A stretch of 5,202 nucleotides of DNA from Verrucomicrobiota bacterium (GTDB lineage: Bacteria; Verrucomicrobiota; Verrucomicrobiia; Opitutales; UBA2995): positions 1-5,202 of the forward strand of contig JAPUIL010000450.1 of assembly GCA_027297085.1 (NCBI GenBank). The letters run 5' to 3'. Shown here one piece after another: positions 1 through 5,202 of this stretch. Both the position numbers and the translations under genes were made by a program. The notes under the pieces were generated by a model. The model did no database searches. It saw only the letters and a list, made by a program, of their open reading frames with translations, and was not told the origin of the DNA. Position 1 is the first letter of the stretch. The number at the start of each line of letters is the position of its first letter.

Positions 1-135
1 CATCACAATCGATCAGGCGGTTCTGCTGCAGCGGCAGAAGTAACTCCTGAATTGCTGAATGAATTAATTCGCCAAAAACCAGAAAACGCGGCTGTCACTT
101 TGCGTGGTTGGCTGAAAGAAAAGGAGGGCGAGTAA
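1..135 (+). CDS. fliF: FliF, flagellar MS-ring protein (C-terminal end only)
   Basis: This is the last 44 codons of a gene that begins upstream of the window; the frame is open from base 1 and ends at TAA 133-135. FliF forms the inner-membrane MS ring, and its cytoplasmic C-terminal tail is the docking site for the FliG N-terminal domain. Visible here are a Ser/Gly/Ala-rich linker (first 12 residues or so) and then an amphipathic helical stretch, ELLNELIRQKPEN followed by AAVTLRGWL, that resembles the FliG-binding tail of FliF proteins (Asn-Pro or Lys-Pro-Glu, then a small-residue helix ending in Trp-Leu/Met). The tail ends with charged residues, KEKEGE. fliG starts on the next base, which matches the usual fliF-fliG order. 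The assignment rests on this short motif plus context; the ring-building and periplasmic domains lie outside the window. Confidence 0.87.
   Translation, partial: HHNRSGGSAAAAEVTPELLNELIRQKPENAAVTLRGWLKEKEGE
121..127 (+). promoter_or_regulatory. Strong ribosome binding site of fliG
   Basis: AAGGAGG is a full-length Shine-Dalgarno match placed 8 nt before the fliG ATG at 136. It lies inside the last codons of fliF. It is the strongest such site at any gene start in this window and fixes the fliG start. Confidence 0.85.
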
Positions 136-1158
136 ATGGAAGCCACCGAGGAACAGTACAGTAGTTTACCAAGGATCCGCCGGTTAGCTATTTTGTTCAC
201 GGTGATCGGGCCGGATAATGCCACTGAGGTATTAGCATCTTTCGACGATGCCGAGATCGAGGCGATTGCCCGTGAGATGATGGATCTGGAATTAATCGAC
301 GACAAAATGCAGCAACAGGTGCTGGACGAATTTTCAAGCTTGTTGCTGGAAAGCGCCACATCGATAAGGGGTGGATACAAAGTGGCTCTTAAAACCATGG
401 AGTATGCACGCGGAGCGAATCGGGCGAGAAGCCTGGCCAGTAAACTGGACCTGCCTAGTGATGCTCCAAGTGATCTTGGTGACTTTTCAGAAATGAGAGC
501 TCAACAAATGTGGAATCTGCTGAAGGCCGAACAGCCACAGACCATCGCGTTCTTACTCAGCGCAATTGATGCAAGTAAGGCTGCCGAGATCCTCGAACTC
601 ATGGATGAAGTCATGCAATCTGAGATTGTCATAAGTATGGGCCACTTAGGGCCGACATCCTCGGATATTCTTGAAAAGGTTCTCAAAAATCTTTCGCGTC
701 ACACCGAAGGACGGATGCCACCCCCCGTTTCTAAACTTGGTGGTGCCGAGCATTTGGCCGGGGTGATGAAGCTGCTCGATACCGCGGTTGGTAAAAACCT
801 GCTTACTGTCATCGAGTCTGCTGATGCTGAACTCGGTGCTCTAGTTCTCAAGGAGATGTTCTCATTCCGCGACCTGGTGAAATTGAATCAGAACGCGATG
901 CAACGAGTCATGCGCGAAGTGGATACAACAACCATGGTTATGGCAATGAGGTCTGCATCCACTGAATTAACAGATATTATATACGGGAGTCTTTCCAAGC
1001 GGGGAGCTGAAGCCCTTCGCGAAGAGCTTGAAATGATGGCCCCCGCGCGCTTGAAAGAGGTGGAGGCGGCCCAGGAGATTGTCCTGCAAATAGTCCGTAA
1101 GCTCGAAGAGGATGGCGAAATCAGTATCGACGGAAATGGAGATGACCAATATGTCTAA
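136..1158 (+). CDS. fliG: FliG, flagellar motor switch/rotor protein
   Basis: FliG sits on the cytoplasmic face of the MS ring, links FliF to FliM, and transmits torque from the stator. At 340 residues it has the family's normal length and all three domains. The N-terminal FliF-binding domain spans about 1-105 (ILFTVIGPDNATEVLASFDD, then REMMDLELID). The middle FliM-binding armadillo domain has EQPQ at 132-135 where most FliGs have EHPQ. A Gly-Gly linker lies at 202-203. The C-terminal domain has an MFxF hinge (MFSF, 241-244), and the torque helix contains R272, R289, E296, E297 and R305, at the positions of E. coli K264, R281, D288, D289 and R297. The polar tail ends DDQYV, like the E. coli ending. 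The start at 136 follows the fliF stop directly and has a perfect ribosome binding site. The 3' end overlaps fliH by 8 nt. All charge signs on the torque helix are kept, so the protein should be functional. Confidence 0.97.
   Translation: MEATEEQYSSLPRIRRLAILFTVIGPDNATEVLASFDDAEIEAIAREMMDLELIDDKMQQQVLDEFSSLLLESATSIRGGYKVALKTMEYARGANRARSLASKLDLPSDAPSDLGDFSEMRAQQMWNLLKAEQPQTIAFLLSAIDASKAAEILELMDEVMQSEIVISMGHLGPTSSDILEKVLKNLSRHTEGRMPPPVSKLGGAEHLAGVMKLLDTAVGKNLLTVIESADAELGALVLKEMFSFRDLVKLNQNAMQRVMREVDTTTMVMAMRSASTELTDIIYGSLSKRGAEALREELEMMAPARLKEVEAAQEIVLQIVRKLEEDGEISIDGNGDDQYV
1138..1142 (+). promoter_or_regulatory. Ribosome binding site deciding the fliH start
   Basis: GGAGA lies 8 nt before the ATG at 1151, inside the last codons of fliG. 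It favours 1151 over the in-frame ATGs at 1112, 1136 and 1142. The ATG at 1136 has its nearest purine run too close, 1112 would overlap fliG by 47 nt, and 1142 has only a weak GGA upstream. Confidence 0.6.
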
Positions 1159-1729
1159 CACCTTTACCACCCTAAGCCCATTGCGGGCAGTGCGATTGTC
1201 TTCCGATAGTCCGGAAGCAACTGGCCCTTTAAAGTCTGAGCTACACGAAAAGGCTCTGGAAAAATCTCGTGAGGAGGGCTACGAAGCAGGAAGGCGCGAT
1301 GCCGAAGCTGCTCATGCCGAAGCAATACAGCAGATCAAAGCGTTTCAATCCAACACGCTTGAAGGACTTGTGAAGCATGAGGAAAGCCTGTTCTCCGAAG
1401 CGGAACAGGCCCTTCCCGAACTCATCCTCGAGGGCGTCCGCCGCATCATAGAAGGTTGGCAGCCCAAGGGTGAGGAAATAGAAAAGCTCGTCCACGAAAT
1501 ACTTGCGGGCCTGGGAGGTGAGGCTGGTCCGGTACGGGTATTCCTGAGCCCGGGGGATAACCATCAAATGCGCTCTCTGCACGAAGATTTAGAACGTGAA
1601 TTCCCTGGAGTGGCGATTATTGAAGACCCCCAGTTGCGTTCGGGCGAGTGCTATGTCCGCGGACGTTTTGGCATCACTGACGGGCGGTTTGCCGCCAAAT
1701 TGGAAAACATGAGAAAGGTATTTTTATGA
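1151..1729 (+). CDS. fliH: FliH, negative regulator/stator-like subunit of the flagellar export ATPase
   Basis: FliH binds FliI as a dimer, restrains its ATPase activity and tethers it to the C-ring and export gate. The preferred start gives 192 residues, beginning MSNTFTTLSP, similar in style to the Ser-Asn starts of Bacillus-type FliH. Residues about 28-90 are a charged, Ala/Glu-rich helix with one GxxxG step (GYEAG, 43-47), as in the FliH coiled-coil region. The C-terminal domain, about 90-190, carries the FliH/V-ATPase-E-like pattern: RVFLSPGDN at 129-137, then VAIIEDPQLRSGECYV at 154-169 and GRFGITDGRF at 171-180, which matches the family's 'Dp.l..G.c.v....G..D' signature. The gene overlaps fliG by 8 nt and fliI by 4 nt (ATGA). 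In-frame upstream ATGs at 1112, 1136 and 1142 would lengthen it by up to 13 residues. No Trp pair is visible near the N-terminus, unlike Salmonella FliH. Family calls for FliH are always weaker than for FliI, but position and C-terminus agree. Confidence 0.9.
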   Translation: MSNTFTTLSPLRAVRLSSDSPEATGPLKSELHEKALEKSREEGYEAGRRDAEAAHAEAIQQIKAFQSNTLEGLVKHEESLFSEAEQALPELILEGVRRIIEGWQPKGEEIEKLVHEILAGLGGEAGPVRVFLSPGDNHQMRSLHEDLEREFPGVAIIEDPQLRSGECYVRGRFGITDGRFAAKLENMRKVFL

Positions 1730-3051
1730 GCGATCGTCAATTAACAGCCAGAGTCAGTTCCTTGCGCGGCCGCTTACGGGAGGCCCCACTTTCATCGCAG
1801 CTCGGCTCGGTGCATCAAGTCCGGGGTTTGGTAATCGAAGCAAATGGTCCCAATCTTGCGATTGGAGACCTCTGCCATATTGAGACCCGTGATGGCACTG
1901 ACGGTGTCATGGCTGAAGTTGTTGGTTTTCACGATCACCGTATGTTGATTATGCCACTCGGAGAAATGAACCGCATTGCTCCGGGTTCAATCGTGGCGGC
2001 GGCCAATCACGATGTTGCCATACCGACACCGGCGTCCGCCATGGGACGTATAATCGACGGCCTGGGTAATCCGATTGATGGCAAAGGACCGCTTAATTAC
2101 AACTATGGCGTTTCTGTTCGTACGACTCCACCCGATCCCTTAACGCGCAAATCAATAACCGATACTTTTAGTACCGGTATTCGTGCGATTGATCTCTTTG
2201 CACCGGTTGGCCGTGGTCAACGACTGGGAATTTTTGCCGGTAGCGGTGTCGGTAAGTCGACTCTGCTGGGCATGTTTGTCCGCGGCAGTGAGGCGGACGT
2301 CAATGTCATAGCCTTGATTGGTGAACGTGGTCGTGAGGTTCGCGAATTTGTCGAAAACACACTTGGACCCGAGGAAATGGCACGCTCCGTAATAATCGTA
2401 TCCACCTCGGATCAACCGGCAATGTTGCGCCTTCGCGCAGCGTTTCTGGCCACCACGATTGCAGAAAGTTACCGCGACCTTGGAAAGAATGTGCTCTTCA
2501 TGATGGATTCAGTGACCCGCTTTGCCATGGCGCAACGCGAGATCGGTTTATCCGTCGGTGAGCCTCCGGCCAGTCGCGGCTATCCGCCGTCCGTCTTTTC
2601 ATTGCTGCCGCGCCTGATGGAGCGAACTGGGAACTCCGCGGACGGAACCATCACCGCATTTTACACCGTCCTGGTTGAGGGCGACGACATGAATGAACCC
2701 ATCGCGGATAGCGTGCGGGGTATTCTGGATGGCCACGTCGTACTTTCCAGAGCGATTGCCACCGCAAATATTTATCCTGCTGTTGATGTGCTTGAAAGTA
2801 TCAGTCGTTTGAATACGCAGATTTGCACTGAGGACGAGCTGGACCTGATCGCCCGGGCTCGCGGCTTTTTGGCAACTTACCGTCAGAATGAAGACCTTAT
2901 CAACATCGGTGCTTATGCAAACAACAGTAACGCAACCATTGATGAGGCTATCGACAAGCGCAGGAGAATCGTCGAATTGCTACGTCAAAACCATCTCGAT
3001 GTGACTCACCGTAAGGAGGGATTTGAAAAGCTTAAGGAAGTGTTGTCATGA
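1726..3051 (+). CDS. fliI: FliI, flagellar type III export ATPase
   Basis: FliI is the ATPase of the flagellar type III export apparatus, a homologue of F1 alpha/beta subunits that hexamerises below the FlhA gate. Its 441 residues fit the family. In order: an N-terminal beta-barrel region (about 20-95, with VRGLVIEANGP), the Walker A loop GSGVGKST at 172-179 with K177, the catalytic Glu region IGERGREV with E200 (23 residues after the Lys, as in E. coli K188/E211), Walker B VLFMMDSVTRFA with D261, the conserved PPASRGYPPSVFSLLPRL block at 280-297, and the ATPase alpha/beta signature PAVDVLESIS at 351-360 followed by R361, the likely arginine finger. The C-terminal helical domain (about 375-441) ends in basic helices. 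All key residues are present. The start overlaps the fliH stop as ATGA, with AAAGG 7 nt upstream; the stop overlaps fliJ the same way. A non-flagellar T3SS ATPase is excluded by the fliG/fliJ neighbours. Confidence 0.98.
   Translation: MSDRQLTARVSSLRGRLREAPLSSQLGSVHQVRGLVIEANGPNLAIGDLCHIETRDGTDGVMAEVVGFHDHRMLIMPLGEMNRIAPGSIVAAANHDVAIPTPASAMGRIIDGLGNPIDGKGPLNYNYGVSVRTTPPDPLTRKSITDTFSTGIRAIDLFAPVGRGQRLGIFAGSGVGKSTLLGMFVRGSEADVNVIALIGERGREVREFVENTLGPEEMARSVIIVSTSDQPAMLRLRAAFLATTIAESYRDLGKNVLFMMDSVTRFAMAQREIGLSVGEPPASRGYPPSVFSLLPRLMERTGNSADGTITAFYTVLVEGDDMNEPIADSVRGILDGHVVLSRAIATANIYPAVDVLESISRLNTQICTEDELDLIARARGFLATYRQNEDLINIGAYANNSNATIDEAIDKRRRIVELLRQNHLDVTHRKEGFEKLKEVLS
3034..3040 (+). promoter_or_regulatory. 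Ribosome binding site of fliJ
   Basis: AAGGAAG within the last codons of fliI ends 7 nt before the fliJ ATG at 3048. It is a good Shine-Dalgarno match and supports this start, which shares ATGA with the fliI stop. Confidence 0.7.
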
Positions 3052-3497
3052 AGAAATTCAATTTCAAACTCGATTCGGTCTTCACTGTTCGCCGCTATCA
3101 CAAGAATCAGGCTGCTTATGCTTTGGCTGCTGCACAAAAACAGCGTCTACTGCTTATGGAACAGCTGAACCAAGCCGCACAAAGCAGGACTGAAATTGAA
3201 GATGACCTGCTGAGTTGTTATCAGACGCCATCTCTTGCAGCAGAAATTATCCGGCGCCAGGACGCACTGACTTATCAGCGGCATCAGGTCGAGGATATCG
3301 AAAAGAAACTGCAGGAGGCGCTGAACCATGAGGACAAGTGCCGTGAAATAGTACTTCTGGCAAGGCAGGGAGAAGAGACCATTTTGAAACTCCTTGAGAA
3401 GGAGAAAGAACGCTATCGACATGAACAGGATAGAGAAGACGAGCTCGCGGTAGTCGAATTCATTAATGCCCGTCATCATCTCAGCAACGTATCATAG
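3048..3497 (+). CDS. fliJ: FliJ, export apparatus central-stalk/chaperone-escort protein
   Basis: FliJ is a coiled-coil protein that inserts into the FliI hexamer like the F1 gamma stalk, couples it to FlhA, and recycles export chaperones. The 149-residue product has the right length and composition: it starts MKKFNFKLDSVFTVRRYHK, the typical 'MKKF.F.L..vL..R...' opening of FliJ, and then is almost entirely charged helix with heptad-like Leu/Ile spacing (about 22-125). It ends with KEKERYRHEQDREDELAVVE, matching the usual FliJ 'ek..y..e..r.E...lDE' tail. There is no signal peptide or membrane segment, consistent with a cytoplasmic protein. It overlaps fliI by 4 nt and is followed 3 nt later by the MotE/YlxF-like gene. 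FliJ proteins diverge fast, so the call relies on the start and end motifs together with position directly after fliI. Confidence 0.92.
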   Translation: MKKFNFKLDSVFTVRRYHKNQAAYALAAAQKQRLLLMEQLNQAAQSRTEIEDDLLSCYQTPSLAAEIIRRQDALTYQRHQVEDIEKKLQEALNHEDKCREIVLLARQGEETILKLLEKEKERYRHEQDREDELAVVEFINARHHLSNVS

Positions 3498-3500
3498 ATC

Positions 3501-4106
3501 ATGGCTACTATTTTAAAACACTGGTATGTTTTTGCTCTGGCCCTAGTCCTTAGCCTGGCTTCGGCCTTGGGTTTGATTTATTTACGTAAGGATGCGTGGA
3601 TGCCCTCCGGGAATACTGTGAAAAAGGCAGAGCCGGTATCCGAAGCCGGCCCTTTAGCGAGCCAGTCTTTTCGCGAGTGGGAATTTTCCGCTGCCGAACT
3701 TGAAAACCTTCGAATTCAGTTGGAAGGCGAAAAAGAAACCCTACGAAAAAAGGAAGACGAACTTCAACGACTGGAGGGTCAAATCCGCAGCGAAGTGGCC
3801 GATCTCAATGTGCTCAGAAGAGAATTGGAAACCCTGCGGCAAGACATCCATAAGGATATAATTGTGATCGACGATAACGAGCGGCAAAATCTTCGTAGCC
3901 TTTCCAGTCTCTATGCTGAGATGAAGGCTCCCGCAGCGGTCAAAGTACTGGGCGAACTGAAAATCGATACGGTCGTGAAAATTCTTTCGCTCATGCCCTC
4001 AGATGCTGCCGCCCGCATTCTTGGAACATTAGCTGATCTACCTGGTGAAGACTCCGCTGAGAAGGCGGCAGAAATCACCGAGGCTATTCGCAACTTAAAG
4101 AAGTAA
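3501..4106 (+). CDS. MotE/YlxF-like membrane-anchored coiled-coil protein (MgtE_N-like domain)
   Basis: This 201-residue protein has three parts. A single N-terminal hydrophobic helix at about 8-28 (YVFALALVLSLASALGLIYL) is either a membrane anchor or an uncleaved signal. A long charged coiled coil follows at about 60-118. A C-terminal helical segment at about 128-200 has the MotE/MgtE_N pattern: LSSLYAEMKAPAAVKVLGEL, then VVKILSLMPSDAAARILGTL. Related proteins sit between fliJ and fliK in many flagellar operons: YlxF in Bacillus, and MotE in rhizobia, where it is a periplasmic chaperone for MotC. The position here is the same, 3 nt after fliJ and 1 nt before fliK. No convincing ribosome binding site precedes the ATG, so translation probably depends on coupling to fliJ. 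The start is kept because the next internal Met (residue 34) would remove the hydrophobic helix. The family call is good. The exact role here, as motor, export or stator chaperone, is inferred and unproven. Confidence 0.85.
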   Translation: MATILKHWYVFALALVLSLASALGLIYLRKDAWMPSGNTVKKAEPVSEAGPLASQSFREWEFSAAELENLRIQLEGEKETLRKKEDELQRLEGQIRSEVADLNVLRRELETLRQDIHKDIIVIDDNERQNLRSLSSLYAEMKAPAAVKVLGELKIDTVVKILSLMPSDAAARILGTLADLPGEDSAEKAAEITEAIRNLKK

Positions 4107-4107
4107 T

Positions 4108-5202
4108 ATGGCACACAACATCAACATCCCAAATCTACCCTCAGATAACCCGGCGCAACTGCCGGTTGCGTTGCGCCCATCCGGTAAGCTAGGTGATGCG
4201 GCCTCGTCCGGTACAGCTGCCTTTGAGGAAGAACTTACTGGAGAGCAGCACAGGGTGAATACCACGGATTGGGAAAATAATTCCTATCCCAATGCAACGG
4301 AACAGAGGGGCGCCTCTAAAGGAAAAGGCGAATCTGAAAGCCAGCAAAATAGGGAGATTGAAGGAGATTATCCAGAAAAAAACTTCAATGGCATAAGGCA
4401 TGCTATGCATAACAATATGTCTATATTTTCATCAGATTCATCAGAAGTTTCCAAACTTGGAAAAACTTCCTTGGAAGACGTAGAAGCGCTAGTTTCATCG
4501 CCTTCAGGGTCCGAGTACCAGGAGGGTGAAACTTCATTGAAAACTGAGCAAGGCGCTTCCTTACCAGGTAGCAACAGCGTGTCTGAACCAGCCATAACTG
4601 TGCGACTTGGCGAAGTAGAAGCAAGCAAGCATCAAGATGCCGAGCCTAACCAGGCAGAGCTACGTGAAGACAATGAAGCGATTCATCGCAATAGCGGGGG
4701 AAAATTTTTGCCTAAAGCACCTTCCCTCAATGCCAGTGAGGAATCTACAGCGCAGACATCTCGCGCATCTGCTCTTTCTGTGTCTACTCAAAACGCTGAA
4801 GCAACTCGGGCCAAAGACGTGCCTATGCCGGCTCCCGAAGCACCGCGTGCAACCGTGGAACGGTCAATTGAGCCACCGCGCCCGGCAGTTTCTTCTACCA
4901 GTACTCAGCCTGCTGAAACAACGCAGGTAAAGGAAGCACCCGTCAAGGATAACGATGCTCCGCGACCAAGCTCTGAACCGAACAATCCGCCGGTTCGTAC
5001 ACCCAACTTTTCAGAGTCTACTCAATCAACTCAGGCCAAAGACGCGCCAGCTCGCGAAGCTTCGCGTGCATTGCAGGGTTCGGAATCTTCGCGAAACGTT
5101 ACCGCTCCTTCGCAGAATGCGGGAGCGGTGGCTTCGCGATCCGTTGCCAGCGCCGCTCAAATTGTTCAGCCGAAAAACCGGAAGGACTCTCCCAGAGCAA
5201 GA
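4108..5202 (+). CDS. fliK: FliK-like hook-length control protein, N-terminal part (runs off the window)
   Basis: An open frame of 365 codons begins at the ATG 1 nt after the stop of the previous gene and has no stop before the window edge. FliK is secreted through the flagellar export gate, measures hook length with its extended N-terminal part and then uses a C-terminal domain to switch FlhB to filament export. That C-terminal domain would lie outside the window. What is visible fits a FliK N-terminus: hydrophilic and disordered, no Cys, one Trp (residue 55), an early AAFEEEL motif (37-43) like the F..L motif near FliK starts, an acidic polar stretch to about 200, then a Pro/Ala/Ser/Thr-rich stretch with an imperfect repeat (226-333). 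There is no signal peptide. The ribosome binding site is weak (AAAGAAG at 4097-4103). Identification rests on position and composition, since low-complexity FliK N-termini carry little family signal. Confidence 0.8.
   Translation, partial: MAHNINIPNLPSDNPAQLPVALRPSGKLGDAASSGTAAFEEELTGEQHRVNTTDWENNSYPNATEQRGASKGKGESESQQNREIEGDYPEKNFNGIRHAMHNNMSIFSSDSSEVSKLGKTSLEDVEALVSSPSGSEYQEGETSLKTEQGASLPGSNSVSEPAITVRLGEVEASKHQDAEPNQAELREDNEAIHRNSGGKFLPKAPSLNASEESTAQTSRASALSVSTQNAEATRAKDVPMPAPEAPRATVERSIEPPRPAVSSTSTQPAETTQVKEAPVKDNDAPRPSSEPNNPPVRTPNFSESTQSTQAKDAPAREASRALQGSESSRNVTAPSQNAGAVASRSVASAAQIVQPKNRKDSPRAR
4152..4177 (+). repeat. Inverted repeat near the fliK start
   Basis: GGCGCAAC (4152-4159) and GTTGCGCC (4170-4177) are perfect inverted 8-mers separated by 10 nt. 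An alternative shorter hairpin pairs CGCAAC (4154-4159) with GTTGCG (4165-4170) around a 5-nt loop. It lies within codons 15-24 of fliK. No T-run follows, so it is not an intrinsic terminator. Confidence 0.55.
4444..4469 (+). repeat. Imperfect inverted repeat inside fliK
   Basis: GAAG plus TTTCCA (4444-4453) pair with TGGAAA (4458-4463) and CTTC (4466-4469), leaving a 4-nt loop and a 2-nt bulge. It is AT-richer than the other hairpins in the gene and has no obvious function. Confidence 0.4.
4783..5088 (+). repeat. Three imperfect peptide-level repeats in FliK
   Basis: Three in-frame units begin with Ser-Thr-Gln and share the pattern STQ, then a short Ala/Glu/Thr run, then (A/V)K(D/E)(V/A)P, then Ala-(Pro/Ser)-Arg. 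They lie at 4783-4866 (28 codons), 4900-4980 (27 codons) and 5017-5088 (24 codons), separated by 33 and 36 nt. The bases have drifted but the peptide pattern remains (AKDVP, VKEAP, AKDAP). This suggests an old duplication in the ruler segment. Confidence 0.65.
5053..5066. repeat. 14-bp perfect palindrome inside fliK
   Basis: CGCGAAGCTTCGCG reads the same on both strands. It sits inside the third peptide repeat and encodes part of ARE-ASR. Related CTTCGCG heptamers recur at 5087-5093 and 5132-5138. Confidence 0.6.
5101..5129 (+). repeat. Strong two-step hairpin inside fliK
   Basis: ACCGCTCC (5101-5108) pairs perfectly with GGAGCGGT (5122-5129). Inside it, CGCA (5111-5114) pairs with TGCG (5118-5121) around a GAA loop, leaving only a 2-nt TT bulge. 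U-G wobbles could extend the outer stem slightly. There is no following T-run, so it does not look like a terminator. Confidence 0.6.

Noticed and set aside
1112..1150. Longer FliH start at 1112, adding 13 residues
   Set aside because: It would overlap fliG by 47 nt. The ATG at 1151 has GGAGA at suitable spacing and gives a MSN-type N-terminus.
1241..1582. A 113-codon open frame on the - strand opposite fliH
   Set aside because: It is antisense to a well-supported gene, has no recognisable family motif, and the strand carries no other gene here.
1683..1696. Small inverted repeat GGCGG/CCGCC upstream of the fliI start
   Set aside because: The stem is only 5 bp, inside conserved FliH coding sequence; this is expected by chance and gives no terminator-like T-run.
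3501..4106. Possibility that this gene encodes an Mg2+ transporter because of the MgtE_N-like pattern
   Set aside because: It has one N-terminal hydrophobic helix only, no CBS domains and no multi-helix channel. The flagellar context and length fit MotE/YlxF instead.
4637..4930. A 97-codon open frame on the + strand inside fliK, in another frame
   Set aside because: The fliK frame is open across the whole region and continues the operon with correct spacing. The alternative product is an unstructured basic sequence with no ribosome binding site, typical of a shadow frame.
1..5202. Search for promoters, intrinsic terminators, tRNA genes, CRISPR arrays and insertion sequences
   Set aside because: Genes are contiguous with gaps of at most 3 nt. 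No hairpin followed by a T-run, no spaced identical repeats, no transposase-like frame and no tRNA-like cloverleaf was seen.

Overview
The window is one stretch of a bacterial flagellar export and basal-body operon. All genes are on the + strand and packed end to end: the 3' end of fliF (1-135), fliG (136-1158), fliH (1151-1729), fliI (1726-3051), fliJ (3048-3497), a membrane-anchored MotE/YlxF-like coiled-coil gene (3501-4106) and the 5' part of a fliK-like hook-length gene (4108 to the window edge, still open). The order matches the classical fliF-G-H-I-J-K block, with the MotE/YlxF gene between fliJ and fliK as in Bacillus-type operons. Enterobacteria lack that gene.

Organism: a motile bacterium with mid-range GC (about 50% by eye). 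FliG and FliI are clearly orthologous to, but diverged from, the enterobacterial proteins, and the extra gene argues against an enteric host. The overall look would fit a diderm outside the gamma-proteobacteria, for example the PVC/Verrucomicrobiota side. That is an impression only and is not demonstrated by the sequence.

The gene products form one machine. FliF is the MS ring, and its C-terminal tail binds the N-terminal domain of FliG, the rotor and switch protein that contacts the stator. FliH (stator-like regulator), FliI (ATPase) and FliJ (central stalk) form the F1-like ATPase complex at the export gate. The MotE/YlxF-like protein carries an N-terminal membrane anchor, a coiled coil and an MgtE-N-like helical repeat. 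FliK is the secreted ruler and substrate-specificity switch for hook length.

Adjacent genes abut or overlap (0 nt, 8 nt overlap, 4 nt overlap, 4 nt overlap, 3 nt gap, 1 nt gap). There is no room for internal promoters or terminators between them, and I see none, so translational coupling is likely. No RNA gene, mobile element or CRISPR array is visible. I see no new biological system. The less ordinary material is in the fliK segment, which contains an imperfect peptide repeat, several intragenic hairpins and a 14-bp palindrome, and in the poorly characterised MotE/YlxF-like gene.
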